63,245 nt of DNA from Paulinella micropora (GCA_009731375.1 BJOX01000311.1:73498-136742); one strand, 5' to 3'. Positions 40,672-52,921 are shown, counted from the first letter of the stretch. Numbers and translations are program-made. The notes: generated by a model not told the origin, from the sequence alone.

Positions 40672-42467
40672 TCAGAGTCTGACTGTAAATTGATCAACTA
40701 GTTTCAAATACTGTGGAGCCGGGAGTGCTTTCGTGAAAACATCAGCAAGGTTTTCCGTAGTTCCGATTTTCCTATTCGTAATCCTCCCTTTCCGCTCAAG
40801 CTTGACAATATAGTGATGTTTCAAAGACAAATGCCTCGACCTGTGACTACCAAATCCATTGGTTGTAGTCAATATCGAGCCCTGATTATCGCCGTATACT
40901 GTCGAGGGTTGTGAGATAGAGATCCCCAATTCACTGCAAAAATTCTGGATCGCCACTGTATTTCTAGCCGCCGCCGACATCGCGATGGTTTCGGACTCCT
41001 GCGTCGATAACGCAACCGTAGACTGCCTCCTTGATGACCAGAACACCGGACCGGGAATGTACTGTAGCTCGCCAGAACGAGAACGTCTAGTGAATTTACA
41101 TTTACCCAAATCCGCGTCCGCGTACGTTTGCAAGTGAATTGTCCTCCAATCGACGTTCGACGGAAAAAATATTTCACGCTGGTCCCTCAACCTACTAACC
41201 ATACCATATGCGACATCCGGCTCACGATGCATATAAACGCACAATCTGTTCACAGCATAAGCAAGTTGAGGCTGTGTTTGAGGCATAGGCCATATAAGCT
41301 CACCTGCAAGCTTTCTTAGTGGCCACTGCCTCAAGGTAGATGCAGCGTCAGCTGGCTGAGGGTCTTGATCTGTGCAAGGCGTTGTTGCGGGCTTAGCGTT
41401 GGTGAACCCACGATCCTGCAGCAAACCATCTATATATGCCTTCTGATGTATTAACAAACCATTCTCGTACCTCTCAAACTGCATCCCACAAAACACCTCT
41501 ACGTCGCCCTTATCCGTCAGCCTAAACCTTGCTTCCTGTAATCGACGTACCAAATTACCATGTTGTTCTTCCCTGAGGCAAAAAGCGAGCATGTCGTCAG
41601 TTCTCAATAAAACGATCCACGGCATCGACCTTAAATCGTTGACGAATGGTGGTGGGAAACTGTTTGCCCAGTTCCTGATGAAAAACACACAAGCATCCAC
41701 CGTGGATTGAGAATACCCAACCTTGCGTAGAAAACGTGAGATATGATTGTACCACCTTCGTCCAGCTTGTGGTGACCCATATAGAGCCTTCCTAACCTTC
41801 CATATCCCACTCGGTCTCTCTATACTTTTGAAATCATCTGGTGGGATAGCATAACAAATTTCACAAATGTCTGCATGGGAGTATGCCTGACTGAAATCAA
41901 TGTGTTTGATGTACGCATTCATGGCAACTAGCAACGAGCATAGAGTCAAAAGAAAATATGCTGTGCGACAGGTGACGATGTTTCATATGGGTTGAAATGT
42001 TGAAATGGTACCATCTGATTGCCATATATCACCAACCGTGATTTGTATTTTGAAACACCGGAAGCTTCATCAACCTTGATTGCATCTACAAAACCTGTCC
42101 TTATGGGCTTTATTTTCTCCCTATCTGGCTCAGCCCACGTCGACCATTCCAGACACCCTGCATCGTACTGTATTTCTGTCTGTCTCGCCTTAGCCACCTC
42201 TGGCATCTGCCTCAGAACCTTTTCCGGCTTTCGCAATACACGAGTAAATAGACAAACATCAGTATATCTTATGCCATCTTTTATTTCTACGACTGACATG
42301 GGTTCGTGTGTGTCTGTCTCATCTGTTGTTGCCATGTGATAAGTGTGAGTGGGAGTGCCAGCTGGGGTTTGTTTCCTAACTCTACGACCACTCACTATAT
42401 TCGACGCCGTAATGTTGCCCTCAATATCCTTCGGTGCTTTGCCCTTGTTTTCGTGAATAACTGGCAA
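40672..42467 (-). pseudogene. copia-2 reverse transcriptase and RNase H, one frame break near 41948
   Basis: The first part (42467-41946) holds the RVT_2 opening (IKPIRTGFVDAIKVDEASG; YKSRLVIYGNQ). The second part (41949-40672) holds ALYGSPQAGRRWYNHI, the catalytic region as LLRTDDMLAF (DD kept, preceding residues atypical for the usual YVDD), and RNase H with TYADADLGKCKF, ALSTQESETIAMSAA, VYGDNQGS and NLADVFTKALP. The two parts lie in different frames with a 4-bp overlap, a probable single indel. Confidence 0.85.
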
Positions 42468-43510
42468 ATCTGTCCTCGGAATCCGATAGCTCTGCCCTGT
42501 CTTCTAACAGGTATCCTGCTTGCGAGTTGTGGTCTTGGACGAATCGGTGTCCGTTCAACCTCATGTGCTACCTCGAGACCTGGCATAGGTGCAGGTCGTC
42601 GCACGTCGTCATAGTCGCCTGATGAATTATGCTCAACTATTACAATGGATGAGTCCTCACTGTTTTCGCTTTTCATCGCCTCTGTCGAACTGTCGTCACT
42701 AGGCAAATTTTCCGTCTCACCCGGTAAATTTGTTGCATTTTTCCAACCAAGGGTTCCAACATCATCACGGACAACTGTCTGTCGTTCTTCGTCTCCCCCC
42801 CATGGGTACTCCTCCACATTTGCCGTATATCCCCTCACCATTGCATTGAATCTCACATTACGTTGCTCTACAACCTTCCCCTCTCTCTTCAAATAAACTC
42901 TGTACAACCGTCTACATAGATTGTATCCTACCAACACTCCAGGTGCTGCTATCGATAGCCCTTTCCTGGGGTTCCATGCCCTCACCCATGCTAGGCAACC
43001 TATGGGTTGTAGAAAGCCAGTGGGTGGCCTTCTATTCAAGGTAACTTCATAAGGTGATCTTCCTTTATATTTGCCCTTCGTCATAGGTGTTATCATTCTG
43101 ATTGCCCATTCTGCCTGTTCCATTTCTTGCCAGAAAGAAGGAGGTAACTGTGCATCAATTCTCATTGCAGTAGACCGTGTCCCTGCAGTTCTGTGCTCTC
43201 TCTCAGCTATGGGATTAGACCTCGGTTCGTCTCTGGGCAAAGGCTTGAGGATGATCCCATTCACGTTGCAAAAATCAACCATGCTGTTCGTAGCAAATTC
43301 CCCATCGCATCTTATTTGCTTAACTGCTCTGCCTGTCTGCCTAGCAAAAAACGCAACTACTTTCTCTACGAACGGTAGGTAAACACTCTCCTCTCTTGTC
43401 GGCGAGAAATTGTTGAATCCAAACTGTCCCATGCAGTCCTTTATCACAAGCTTATATCTATTCCCACTCAGTGACTTTACAGACCAAGATGATGCACTGG
43501 TGTCTAACAA
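42395..43510 (-). CDS. copia-2 integrase core and C-terminal region
   Basis: Triad: the segment around VIKDCMGQFGF in the core entry, IRCDGEFATNSMVDFC (second Asp) and NPIAEREHRTAGTRS (Glu). Followed by LPPSFWQEMEQAEWAIRM, GRSPYEVTLNRRPP, VGYNLCRRLYRVYLK and a Ser/Glu/Asp-rich linker. The first catalytic Asp (in SLSMDFRGLSS) is encoded on the opposite strand at about 44005-44025, because the preceding segment is inverted. Confidence 0.8.
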   Translation of the reverse strand: MLDTSASSWSVKSLSGNRYKLVIKDCMGQFGFNNFSPTREESVYLPFVEKVVAFFARQTGRAVKQIRCDGEFATNSMVDFCNVNGIILKPLPRDEPRSNPIAEREHRTAGTRSTAMRIDAQLPPSFWQEMEQAEWAIRMITPMTKGKYKGRSPYEVTLNRRPPTGFLQPIGCLAWVRAWNPRKGLSIAAPGVLVGYNLCRRLYRVYLKREGKVVEQRNVRFNAMVRGYTANVEEYPWGGDEERQTVVRDDVGTLGWKNATNLPGETENLPSDDSSTEAMKSENSEDSSIVIVEHNSSGDYDDVRRPAPMPGLEVAHEVERTPIRPRPQLASRIPVRRQGRAIGFRGQICQLFTKTRAKHRRILRATLRRRI

Positions 43511-44035
43511 GACACCCTACTCCCTACTTTCACCAGGGGTCATGGATCATGGTCATGGTTTTGCTACGGTGTTGCAGAATAATCAGGCTTTTATATTGCG
43601 TGAGGCACTACGCATACCAGAAGACAAGATAGTTTGTAGGGGGCGAATGATGCCAAATAGACTGTATAGGCTAGATACGAATGAGGACGCAGTGTTGGAC
43701 CCCAACGTACGATTTGACCCGCATACTGACTCGAAAGCACAGGCGTTGGCCAATTTCTCGTTAAAACCACAAATGACTAGGAAACCTATTGCGGCTTTAG
43801 AATTACACTGGATGTTAGGCCACGCGGCTGTTAAGACCATGGAGCAATAGGCACTGAAAAACGACAGGACAATCGCAGGAAAGGGCTGGAGAGAGAAGTT
43901 GGCCACATGCTTGTGCCGGATGCCAACATACAAAGATTACCCGTCTACTTGTTTACAAAGATAACCCTAAGATAGACTCAGACTTTGAGATAGGAGAGAG
44001 TTTGAGCATGGATTTTAGAGGGCTATCGTCATGAC
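43500..44035 (+). pseudogene. Inverted pre-integrase segment inside copia-2
   Basis: It reads on the plus strand, opposite to the rest of the element: TPYSLLSPGVMDHGHGF, ALELHWMLGHAAVKTMEQ (GAG-pre-integrase signature), an in-frame TAG (43848-43850), a slip near 43910, then CQHTKITRLLVYKDNPK and SLSMDFRGLSS. Its left end would join the minus-strand frame ending QKRGV, and its right end the frame beginning SWSVKSLSGN, if turned round. GGTGTC at the left border and GACACC at the right border are inverted copies. Confidence 0.8.
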
Positions 44036-45557
44036 ACCCCTTTTCTGTCCTGCTTTCACTATCTGAATTGTTGCCTTTGCCCTCAATGGCGGTTGGTATC
44101 CTACACACCGTTGACAAAAGCCCAACATCGCCTGCCAGTTCGCCAGGTAGATATTGAATCCCAACCTAAGACTCCAATATTCCATCTCCATGATAGTTGC
44201 ATGATTGTAGCAGAAATGAACATCCATATACCAGTACCATGAGCCATCGGGCAATGTGGAGTGCGATGATGTGGTTGTAGTCAGTGACTGATTGCCAGTC
44301 AGTCCTTTTAATTCATTGTTAACTCCTAGACGTGTATCTGGCCTAACCCTAACGTCCCCTATCGGCCTTCTCACTTCCACTTTCCCCTCTCCCACCGTCG
44401 ACTGTGGTTTGACAAAGTGTGGCAGCCACGCTAACCAAGACACACTATCCTTAACCATTTTAGATGGGTACCAGGGTTCCTCTCTGAGGACAATATAATT
44501 AAGCGGTGCATCTGCTCTCCATGTCGGGGGCCAGTGTTTTGGTGGCACTGGGAACCCGTGCGGGTCATCCAACCTCCTATAAAGTTTTTTAGCGAAAACC
44601 CACATGTTGAGCTTAGTTCTAAAATCATTCTCATCTATTTTCTGCTCTCTCGAGAGTGTGACTCCCACGATATCTCTACTGGTCGTAGATCACTAAAGGA
44701 CTCGAAGTCCATATGCGGCGCTATAACTCCATACGCTGTTACCTTCTCCTCCTCCCTCATTTCTTTTCTGCTCCCCCTGCTCGCACTATCCCTCTTACTT
44801 TTTGAGCTATTACTTCCTTCGCCGACTGTCGTTGTGTCCGCAGTGGGACCTGTAGCAGTTGTGGTGCTCACAAAACCGGTTGTCGGCCTAATAGGCAATG
44901 TTAACGTGAGGTCATCGTCGTCAGGGTCAGAGGGTACCCTAGTTTCCTCCTCGTCGGTGGCTAGCATCACAATTCCTCCGAAGTGGCCGTCCGGCGCTTC
45001 TTCCATACTTCTGTAACCCCATTGACCTTCCCCTGAACGTAAACTGTGTTGCCGTTGATCTCCTGTATGTTCACACAAAATATGCGATGAATCGTCTATG
45101 AAGTTGGGCAATTTGTGTAGACCGGGCCGTACCATCATCTCATGACAAGAGGACAGTCGTAAAACGCGCAAGTACCGTTGATTTCCATATGAGCGCACCT
45201 CTTTAGTTTCGGCAGCTCTTCAACCTTGCTCTTCTTAGCCAGCAGCTGAGGCATCGGTGCCTCCTTCGTCTTGTCCTGTTCGTTGGCGTCCGCCATCTGA
45301 CATGATCCGAATGCGTAATCTGCATATAAAGCAAGAGGGTTGGCGACCTTAATGGGTTCAGGAGGTAGCTTATATAGCTCCTCCACCTCAATCTTGCCGT
45401 ATTCCGGCTTCTTGTTCATCATAGCCTCTACCGTCAGACCGGCCCACGCGTCATCAATTTCCTCGAACTTATCAAGCGTCGGCTTCGCGACGAAGGCAGC
45501 AGGCTTGTTGACGACCACTATCGTCTTGCGGGGATCGCGTGATTTATTAGATTTCAT
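44036..45557 (-). pseudogene. copia-2 protease and linker region
   Basis: Overlapping frames 45557-45135, 45198-44635 and 44668-44036. A segment PNFIDDSSHILCEH (about 45100) may correspond to the retropepsin active site (usual form DSGAS). INGNTVYVQGKVNGV follows in another frame. 44036-44668 is a Trp/Pro-rich block ending KAGQKRGV. Frame changes near 45060-45190 and 44650 break it. Confidence 0.55.
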
Positions 45558-46640
45558 ATTATTTTGGTACCGGGGTCGGGGTTCTGTTTCCCCCGTTGCG
45601 CCGACTGCTGTTGTTGCTTCCGATTGGGAGTATTGTAATTCTTTCTAGGTGGGCCACGGGCCTTACACTCACTTCCAGTGTGAGTCGGTTTATTAGCGCA
45701 GTCGGGCCTAAGACACCGCACACGGCAATTCCTTATTACGTGATTGTCCTTCTTACAATTAAAACACGTTTTGTTGTCGCCAGCCAAAAAAACAGAAACG
45801 GTTTGGGAGGAAGGTGCGTTACCCATTTTTCTCCGCACTCGACTTGCCTCGGCCGCCTGCGCCATTTCCTGTATCCGAGCACACAATTCATTGCAATTAG
45901 GCTTATCAGCATCTGCCCTGGACCAATACAACTGTCCTCCTACATCACCTAACATTAAATGCTTACTAGCCTCCCTTATCCACTGTAACGTGGCCACACA
46001 CTTGAACTGATCCGGAAACGCCAAGTTCCGCTGAGCTAGCTTCTCGTACCTATGTGCCTGACGTTCTATCCAATCTTCTATCTTCGTCTTCTCTGTTATT
46101 TTGTCAGTAAACATCTCTTGCAACAACTTGTGATTGGAAATAGGTCCTAGTAGGGCAAACTTCTCACTCAGTCTAGCCCACATCTATCGTGGATGATTAC
46201 CTGCCCTTCGTATAGTTAACATCGCCGGGTGCCCCTGTAAAGCATTAGCCAGGTAAGACCGCAGCTTGACAATACATGACAACCTTACCTTCTCCGGGAG
46301 GCACTGCTCGAGGTCCTGAAACGTGAAGTCCGCGTCCAGCTCGTCTATAGCCTCCTTCTGCTCGGACAGGTGGGTCGCCCAACGCTTTCCCTTCTGTAGC
46401 TTTCTTCAACTCTTGCGCTGTCGGGGTAATGTATGTCTTTAGCTCGGCCAGCGGCATAGGTCCATTAGGATCTGCAATAAAAATCAAGAATTTGGGGTCA
46501 ACACCCTCAACAAACTGCAAAAACGACCATCTCCATTCTTCAAACGCAGAGGCTTTACCTGACAAACGCGGGCATTGCAGCGCCACTTGCGTCCGCTCAT
46601 AACCCAAGGGACCAGAGTAATCCATCCTTATTAATCTATA
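45554..46640 (-). pseudogene. copia-2 Gag with CCHC knuckle, one in-frame TAG and one slip
   Basis: ATG near 46625 (MDYSGPLGYERTQ) gives the capsid-type N-terminus with AFEEWRWSFLQFVEGVDP. After a frame slip near 46360 the block SYLANALQGHPAML leads to TAG (46184-46186), and directly on in the same frame to MWARLSEKFALLGPISNHK. The zinc knuckle is CFNCKKDNHVIRNC (about 45735-45780). The Gln/Arg-rich tail ends near 45554. Confidence 0.75.
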
Positions 46641-46649
46641 TAAAAACAA

Positions 46650-47412
46650 CTATAACTCAGTTAACTTTGTAGTTCCAATAAACATACTTGAATGACAATA
46701 ATAACTAATGGTAAATATTAAATGTCGTGACGTACACGTGATTTCGTGTTCTAGAATTTATAGAATCTCAATAAATGACTGATAAAGTGACCATGGTATG
46801 ACTGTAATAGAGTGAATCATGGTCACTGTTCTAGATAAAAGATAGATCGATGCGGTTGTATGTGTTAATGTGCAAATTGGCAATATTACTGTGGTTAAAG
46901 GAAATAATTACGATTATATTCGGCATTAATCCGGATTACTAAAATTGGTAATGAACCGGCAAAAATGGTAATAATGCGGCATTTATGAGTATTGTTACCG
47001 GAAAATTAGGAACGGAATATTACGGGAATTACGGTCCTACATTCAGCGGGAACTGCTTCATGAGAGGTGGGCCTCTGGTGAGGTAACTCCTGGGGAGGGC
47101 GTTAGCAGCTTGTTTCTCGTAGTATATCCGGAACCAGGACGTCAGGAGTGGTTGTGTAAGACGGGTGCGGGATCAGGGTAACTAGTCACTCCTGTCGGCC
47201 TATTCCCTCCTTCACTATAGCCAGGTCCTCTCATACCTGAGGAAGGACTGGCCCCGCTCGTAACAGAGGACGGGGATTCGGTGGGAGAGATCGAGGAAAG
47301 GTTCGCCAGGGAGGTCTTCGTTATTCCTGTTTCATCATGCCCTGTCCTTGGTGACTATGGGGCTGGCTGGGACGCCTGGGGAGGCGATTCGCAGTTATTG
47401 TAGGAAGCTTCC
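46650..47412. other. AT-rich region right of copia-2
   Basis: Expected position of the 5' LTR of copia-2. GTTCCAATAAAC at 46672 recalls 40131-40141. No border or gene defined. Confidence 0.4.
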
Positions 47413-48203
47413 TCAGGCGGTGCGGGCTGGCTTGTGTCCGGCGGGGGCATTGGATCGCCTAGTGTGTCTGTAGGTGGATTGGAGGTGAGGTCTGTTTCTG
47501 AGTGCAGTACCCGCGCGATGCTTTATGTATCGCTTCTGGTAGAGAGAGCTCGCGTTGTAAACGTCAGCCGCTCTTTTGGTTAGGAAGGTGATGTAGTAGT
47601 AACAAGGGGCTTGTGCGCCTTCCGGGGTCGCTGGGGCCTCGGCTGGGATCCTCGTAGCTATGCGTGTAACTGTGCCATGTGCTCGGGTGATCAGGTGGAT
47701 GGCTTGGCGGTAGGGAGGACTAGGTGTTATAGGCGGAGGGTATCTGGGCGCGTTGGGGTCTGCTCTGGGGGAGTAGAAAGCAGTAGCCGGTACACGTCGG
47801 TGGTGGTCTGAGCTAGGGGTCAGCATGTTGCCAGTCAGTTTGTGTTCCGCAAGGTGAACGCTGTTCGGCGCGCTGTGAATGGTTTGGGGATCGAGGACCA
47901 GGACAGTTCCTACATTGCTGGTGTTGTGTGGCGGCGTGTGGAAACGGCCATAGTAGCCTGGACCAGGGTTTTGCAGGTTGTAGCGATAATATCAGCGCTA
48001 CAGACATTAGACAGGTTTTGCCCTTCTTTGGAAAGTGCATAAAGGACATGGGCCTTTGGAGGATTTCGGACCTCTGCCCATTTATCAGCCCTGGTTGCAG
48101 ACGGGCTAGACGGTAGCAGGTGTGCCGGTATGTAGCCAGAGTCGTGCTTTTGGGCACTGGCAGCATTGTCTATGTGCCCGGTGTTGGAGTTGGCGATGAA
48201 CAT
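47413..48203 (-). other. Possible ORF pair of unknown origin
   Basis: Frames 47826-47413 (137 codons, Pro/Arg/Ala-rich) and 48203-47910 (97 codons, containing NPPKAHVLYALSKEGQNLSN) show some coding character but no recognised domain. Possibly fragments of a retrotransposon Gag. Confidence 0.25.
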
Positions 48204-48412
48204 GGTTTGGGACAGTGGCGCAGCAGCGCGGTTGTGTTACCCTTCGAGCAAGGGGAGGGCGCGAGGAACCATTTTGGCAAAGCAAGTAAGACATTGGTGG
48301 GCAGGAGCGCAAATTGCTTTGAGGCAATATGCAGCAGGAGCTGTGGGTGAGTGCCACAAATGTGTGTGGTCGGAATGGCCAGGGTGTGCAAAGTGGTGTG
48401 ACACCAAAAGGG

Positions 48413-48494
48413 GTCACATACCTCCCGGTGGGGGCTCAAGGAGCCTAAGAATTCTGCCGGTGGGGTCACATACCTGCCGGTGGGGGCTCAAGGA
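48413..48494. repeat. Short direct repeat
   Basis: GTCACATACCTxCCGGTGGGGGCTCAAGGAGC occurs at about 48412-48443 and 48465-48495 (x = C or G). Confidence 0.85.
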
Positions 48495-48499
48495 GCGCT

Positions 48500-49951
48500 T
48501 GAATGGTGAACTCGTAGCGGAGGTGTGTTCTTGCGGGGTCTGGGCGGCGATGTGGAGCCGCGGCAGGAGTTGCAAGGGCGCAGCGCGCGAGACCTGGACC
48601 TGAGTGGTCATCTGTGGGAAAGGAAATGGACGACTTTCTTCCATCTTTTCTACTTTGGGGCGTCATATTGTAGCAGTGGGTGGCACAAAGGTGCCGGTGC
48701 CGGTAGCTTGCAACGTAAAGCAACTTGAGCGAAACAGGTGGGACCTTTTGGTAATATTACTTTGTCTAAGCGGAATGATGGAAGGTCAGGTTTTCAGGAC
48801 CGGTAGTAGTACTATTAGGGAACTATCTAGGCAAGGCACTAGCTTTTCCTTGTAATGCTAGTTGGTGCGACTGTCCTGGCTGCAAGTGGTTGATTGGACG
48901 AGAGCAGGAACTGCAGGGAGCGTGTTGTGACAGTAACGCTAGTTAGGCCAGATCTCTTGGCGTATGGTCGTTGTTTGACATGGTTCCCGGTGCGGACCCG
49001 GACTCTGGACTTTGCTTCCAGTTGGAGCGTTTCTGCAATAGTGCAGCGGGAGGTTTGACAGTCTTTTGCAGTCGTTTTGGTTGCGGAGGCCATAGTCGTT
49101 TGGCGAGGTGAAATTTTTTTCTGCTTGATGATGGTCGGAGCGCGACGGACGTCTTTCTTCTTCCTCCCTCAAAGGGGGGGGGGAGGGTGGTTGCTAATAT
49201 TTCAAATTTGATTTGTAGCAGAGGTTGAGGGCAACATGATGATCCCATGGCTTTTGGTGGTGTTGCAGGTTGGCAGGATGTTCTGGATCAGTTGGCCGCG
49301 AAGCAAAAGGCGCATGTTTGCCGTCAGTGGTGGCCGATGGATGCCAGGAGTTGGTCGTTATGCCATAGCAGCGTGTCGCGCCAGGTAGGTGCGGGAGGAC
49401 GGTGGAGCTTCGCTGTTGGTATAATGTCGCTACGGGATAAGCGCTACAGTCTTGGCAGATGACGGCAAGGTGGCGAGTTCTTTGGACCAGTGTATTTTGG
49501 CCCGCGTTCTAATTTACCTTTGATTTGTAGAGTTTTTCATCTTTGTGAGCGTATCTTCAGTTTCATTTCATATGATTGTTGGTGTTGCATACATATGCAT
49601 GGCGTCATTGATTTTCTTTTACCTGTTGGGTTACGCGGTGATATTGAGATTATCTACGCTAAGGTTCGGGAGTGATCATGAGCGTTGAATCATGGACCGG
49701 GCGGCAGGGCAGGGGGAGTTCCCTGTAAGGCTGGACGGTGGGTCGCCCTCTGGGGCGGGTCATGCGTCAACTTTAAGGAACGACCGCAGGTTTTCTTCTT
49801 GATTTATTTTATTTTAACTGCTCTTAGTTAATTAGATCCTAGTCCACTACAGCAGTATAACCGTATACTTACGGTAGCGTCACTCTCCTAAGTACTTAAT
49901 ACTTAGTAATTATTAATATTTCTGTATTACCATATTTCAAGTTCTGGTCAA
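48500..49951. other. Moderate-GC region without a recognised gene
   Basis: Short frames on both strands; none carries a domain I know. Confidence 0.4.
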
Positions 49952-50275
49952 TGGATAATTTATTCATAATAGTATCTAGTCATACCGGCCCACTCCAAGG
50001 ACTATTACCTATTTTACCTATATCCCTCTAAGTGTAACGGTGAATTCAAGCTTTGGCGGTCTCGGTTGGGGCACTTAGCGACGTGTCAGAAATTATTATT
50101 CAAATATCTCAGTAAAAGTAAAGTTCCGAACCCTCTCGTCCATTGGGTTATGGGCCTTGGCAGCGCTTGAACTCTGGCACTGCAAGCAAAGAAAGAGGAG
50201 ACCATCGCCGACCGGGAGGCGACTGTCGACAAGGGGTTGGTGTCATTGCTGACTTGACACATTAAAAGGGAAGCT
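49952..50275 (+). repeat. 5' LTR of the gag-only element
   Basis: Starts TGGATAATTTATTCATAATA and ends near AAAAGGGAAGCT. Direct copy at 52922. Confidence 0.8.
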
Positions 50276-50970
50276 TTGGCAACCCTCTAGTTTCGCAACG
50301 CATCATTCGATAACTGCCACCGTTTAGTTAGGTGAGTCACCGGCGTCGGGGGCATAGAGGCAAGCACATCAGGCTACTCAACTGGCCTGCAACTGGACAA
50401 ACTTTGAAAGGACAAGACAGTAAGTCCTAATAATGAGTTATAGTACGCTGAAAGGCACAGACAAAAACATAGGCAGCATGACTGCAAAAGGATAATATGA
50501 CGGGAGAACCCCGTTTAAAGCATTTCAACGAGAGACGGTTTTGGCCCTAGTGGCAAAAGGACTCAAGGGGGCACTAAAGACCCCTCAAGAACACATTAAG
50601 TTAGTTCAGTAATGTGAGTGCGTTGCACAGCAAAGGAAAGAAAGTCCCCAACTACATGTGGTGGTGAGAGAGAGCAGGAAAGCAATCAGCAAGAGAGAGA
50701 GTAAAGATAGGGTTGAGAGAGGAGGTCGAGGAAGCTGAGTTAGACTCAGAGTCAGGGTCAGACAAGGAAAACCTTACCTCTTATTTTACTGAGACAGAAA
50801 GGCAGCCTACGTTAGGGGGAGATAGTGGTAAGAGTGAGAAAAGGGAGAAGAGAGGGTGGAGGAGAGGGGGAGAGTGAGTAGTCAGCTTTCACCTACTTAT
50901 TCCACACCAACAACGAACAATCAAGACGAAGAGCAAGGAGCAAGTAGAGGAAAAAGAGAAGGTAGATAGA
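50276..50970 (+). other. Leader of the gag-only element
   Basis: Contains purine-rich AGAGAGAG stretches and no open frame of note before the gag start. Confidence 0.5.
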
Positions 50971-52170
50971 ATGATAGTAGCATATGAGGAGAGTTTGGAG
51001 CATGAGATGAAAAGACAGAGAGAGGAAGCTTTTTCGTTTGTGTTTGATAAGCTAGCAGGTATGGTGAGAGACACCTCACCAGACTTTGGTCAGAACTTGC
51101 ATACTGTGTGGGCAAGACTAACCAAAAGGTTTGGTAAGGTGAGTGAGGAAGATGTGCAAGATAAAATAAATGCGATGAATGCATGGACATTTGATGAGGG
51201 GTGTGATTATGCTCCGCAGTTTGATGCGTTTGTTGCGTTAGATGAAGAGCTAAAGGCAGTAGGCCATAAAACACCCCACAGAACAATGGAAACAATAATC
51301 ATTAATGCCTTGCAAAACCCTGAGTATGCATCAGAGGGGTTGAGAAAGGATTGAGGAGGATGGATGAGCACGCTGAAGATGAATAAGAAGCAGCATGCAT
51401 GGTCTTTTGAGGAATGGTGGGAGGAGTTGGAAGAAAGAGCATTGGAGATAGATAGGAACAAAGAGAGAGAGAACAAGATATCGATGAAGAAAGAAAAAGC
51501 ACACGCAGGGAAAGATGCAAACAAAAGAGAGGAAGGGCAGAGAGGTGTGTGTTTTGGGTTTCAAAGAGAGAGTGGATGCAAGTGGGGGGATGAGTGTCGT
51601 TTTGCTCATACAAAGGGGGCAGTCACTATGCGTAGTGTGCCTGGGGTGTGCTACATGTTTGAACAGTCAGGCAGCTGTGAAAGATCTAACTATAGGTTTA
51701 AACACACCACCATCAATAAGAAAGGGGGAGCGAAAGGAACAGGAACGAGAAAGAAGACGTGGAAGAAAGGCGAGAAATGTTTCAACTGTAACACGGAGGG
51801 GCATGTGTTCTCCGCATGTGAGAAGGAGTGCAGGATGTGTGGGGGTGAGCATAGACTGCATGAATGTGAAGAGATGAAGAAGGCCAGAGAAGAGCCAGGT
51901 GAGAAGGAAGAACCGAGAGAGAAGGAAAAGAGAGCAAAAAGGAAACATGGAAAGTTTGGTAGGGGGAGTAAGTCAGACACATCTGACACAGATAGGGGGA
52001 GTGAGTCAGATACAGATGAGGAAGGTGAGAAGGTGAAAGCATTGAAAAGGATGACGAGATTTTTGACAGGGCGAGACAGAGCAGGCATGGTAAAGGAGAA
52101 GGCCCACATGAGCAAAGTGATGGTAGTACAACAGAGAGTAATCTATCGTCTATGTGAGGGGCGAGTGTAA
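50971..52170 (+). CDS. Gag with two CCCH-type fingers and CCHC knuckles, one in-frame TGA
   Basis: The first part (50971-51354) is a capsid-like domain resembling copia Gag (VWARLTKRFGKVSEED; APQFDAFVALDEELKAVG). A TGA at 51352-51354 is followed in the same frame by ATG at 51364 and the nucleocapsid part. CFGFQRESGCKWGDECRFAH is a perfect C-x8-C-x5-C-x3-H finger. CYMFEQSGSCERSNYRFKH is a second finger with its third Cys replaced by Tyr. CFNCNTEGHVFSAC is a CCHC knuckle, followed by CRMCGGEHRLHEC. The tail is Lys/Glu-rich. CCCH fingers are typical of RNA-binding regulators and uncommon in Gag. Zinc fingers here would bind element RNA for packaging. Confidence 0.75.
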
Positions 52171-52262
52171 GGTGAGCAGCAATGTTTTGTGTGCACTGAT
52201 GACATGGAGAGTGAGAATGTGTTGCTGCGAGAGGCAGCTTATGGACTGTTGAGAGGGCGATT

Positions 52263-52712
52263 TTGCGGGCTGCATGCAGATCAGGAAAGAGAGAGAGAGA
52301 GAAGGAAGCCTCAGGGATGGTGGAGCAAAACATAATTAGCCCGCCTGAGCCGTTAGTTGAGAAGACGAAGAGCGCAAAGCGCAGAAATAAGAAGAAGAAA
52401 GGAAAGGTAGTGACGAAGAAGGTGGGCCCAGTAGAAGGGCCAAGGCATGTTATACCGTCCAGGAAACCCGTAGGTTTGGACGACAACGACCAACGCAACC
52501 CCCGGGGCGCGGACAGCGACATCGACAGCGACAGCAATTCAAGCTCGGGCTCGGAGCGAAGATCGGTGGGGCACGCGACGCACATGTGGTTCTACGACCC
52601 GGGTGGCGGGCTCAAGCGGCGGCAAGTGTGTGCTACGGAGAACCAGGGAGTTAAGAGCTTCAAGGAAGCAAGGGAGCGGGGGAGTGCGCGGTGGGCGGCG
52701 CAACGACTGTGA
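52263..52712 (+). other. Open frame near the 3' end of the gag-only element
   Basis: 149 codons: a Lys-rich segment (RRNKKKKGKVVTKKVG), then Asp/Ser repeats (DSDIDSDSNSSSGSE). It could be a Gag C-terminal part after a frame loss. No domain. Confidence 0.35.
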
Positions 52713-52921
52713 CTTTGTACGGCAGCCTCCGCATCAGAAGTTAAGTTTGGTGCGCGGACGGTGACACAAACGGTTAGTTTTATAGAGTTGAAGTTAGTAT
52801 TGAGTTGGTGCATATAGTTGTTAGTACGGCTCCAGTTAATTTCTATATAGGCACGGTACCATATATGCGAGGTTGGTAGCATAAGGTAGGTGGGGCCGTT
52901 ATTCCTAAATAGGGGGAGCAA

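Larger units (their letters stand above)
40672..46649 (-). mobile_element. Ty1/copia-type LTR retrotransposon (copia-2) with an internal inversion
   Basis: From right to left on the minus strand: gag with CCHC knuckle (46649-45554), protease/linker region (45557-44036), pre-integrase (inverted, see 43500-44035), integrase (43510-42395), RT (42467-40900) and RNase H to 40672. The coding region is nearly complete but carries frameshifts, two in-frame stops and the inversion. LTR borders were not resolved. Confidence 0.85.

Noticed and set aside
49680-49760. Possible structured RNA near the GC-rich stretch
   Set aside because: No covariation or recognisable RNA motif can be judged by eye.
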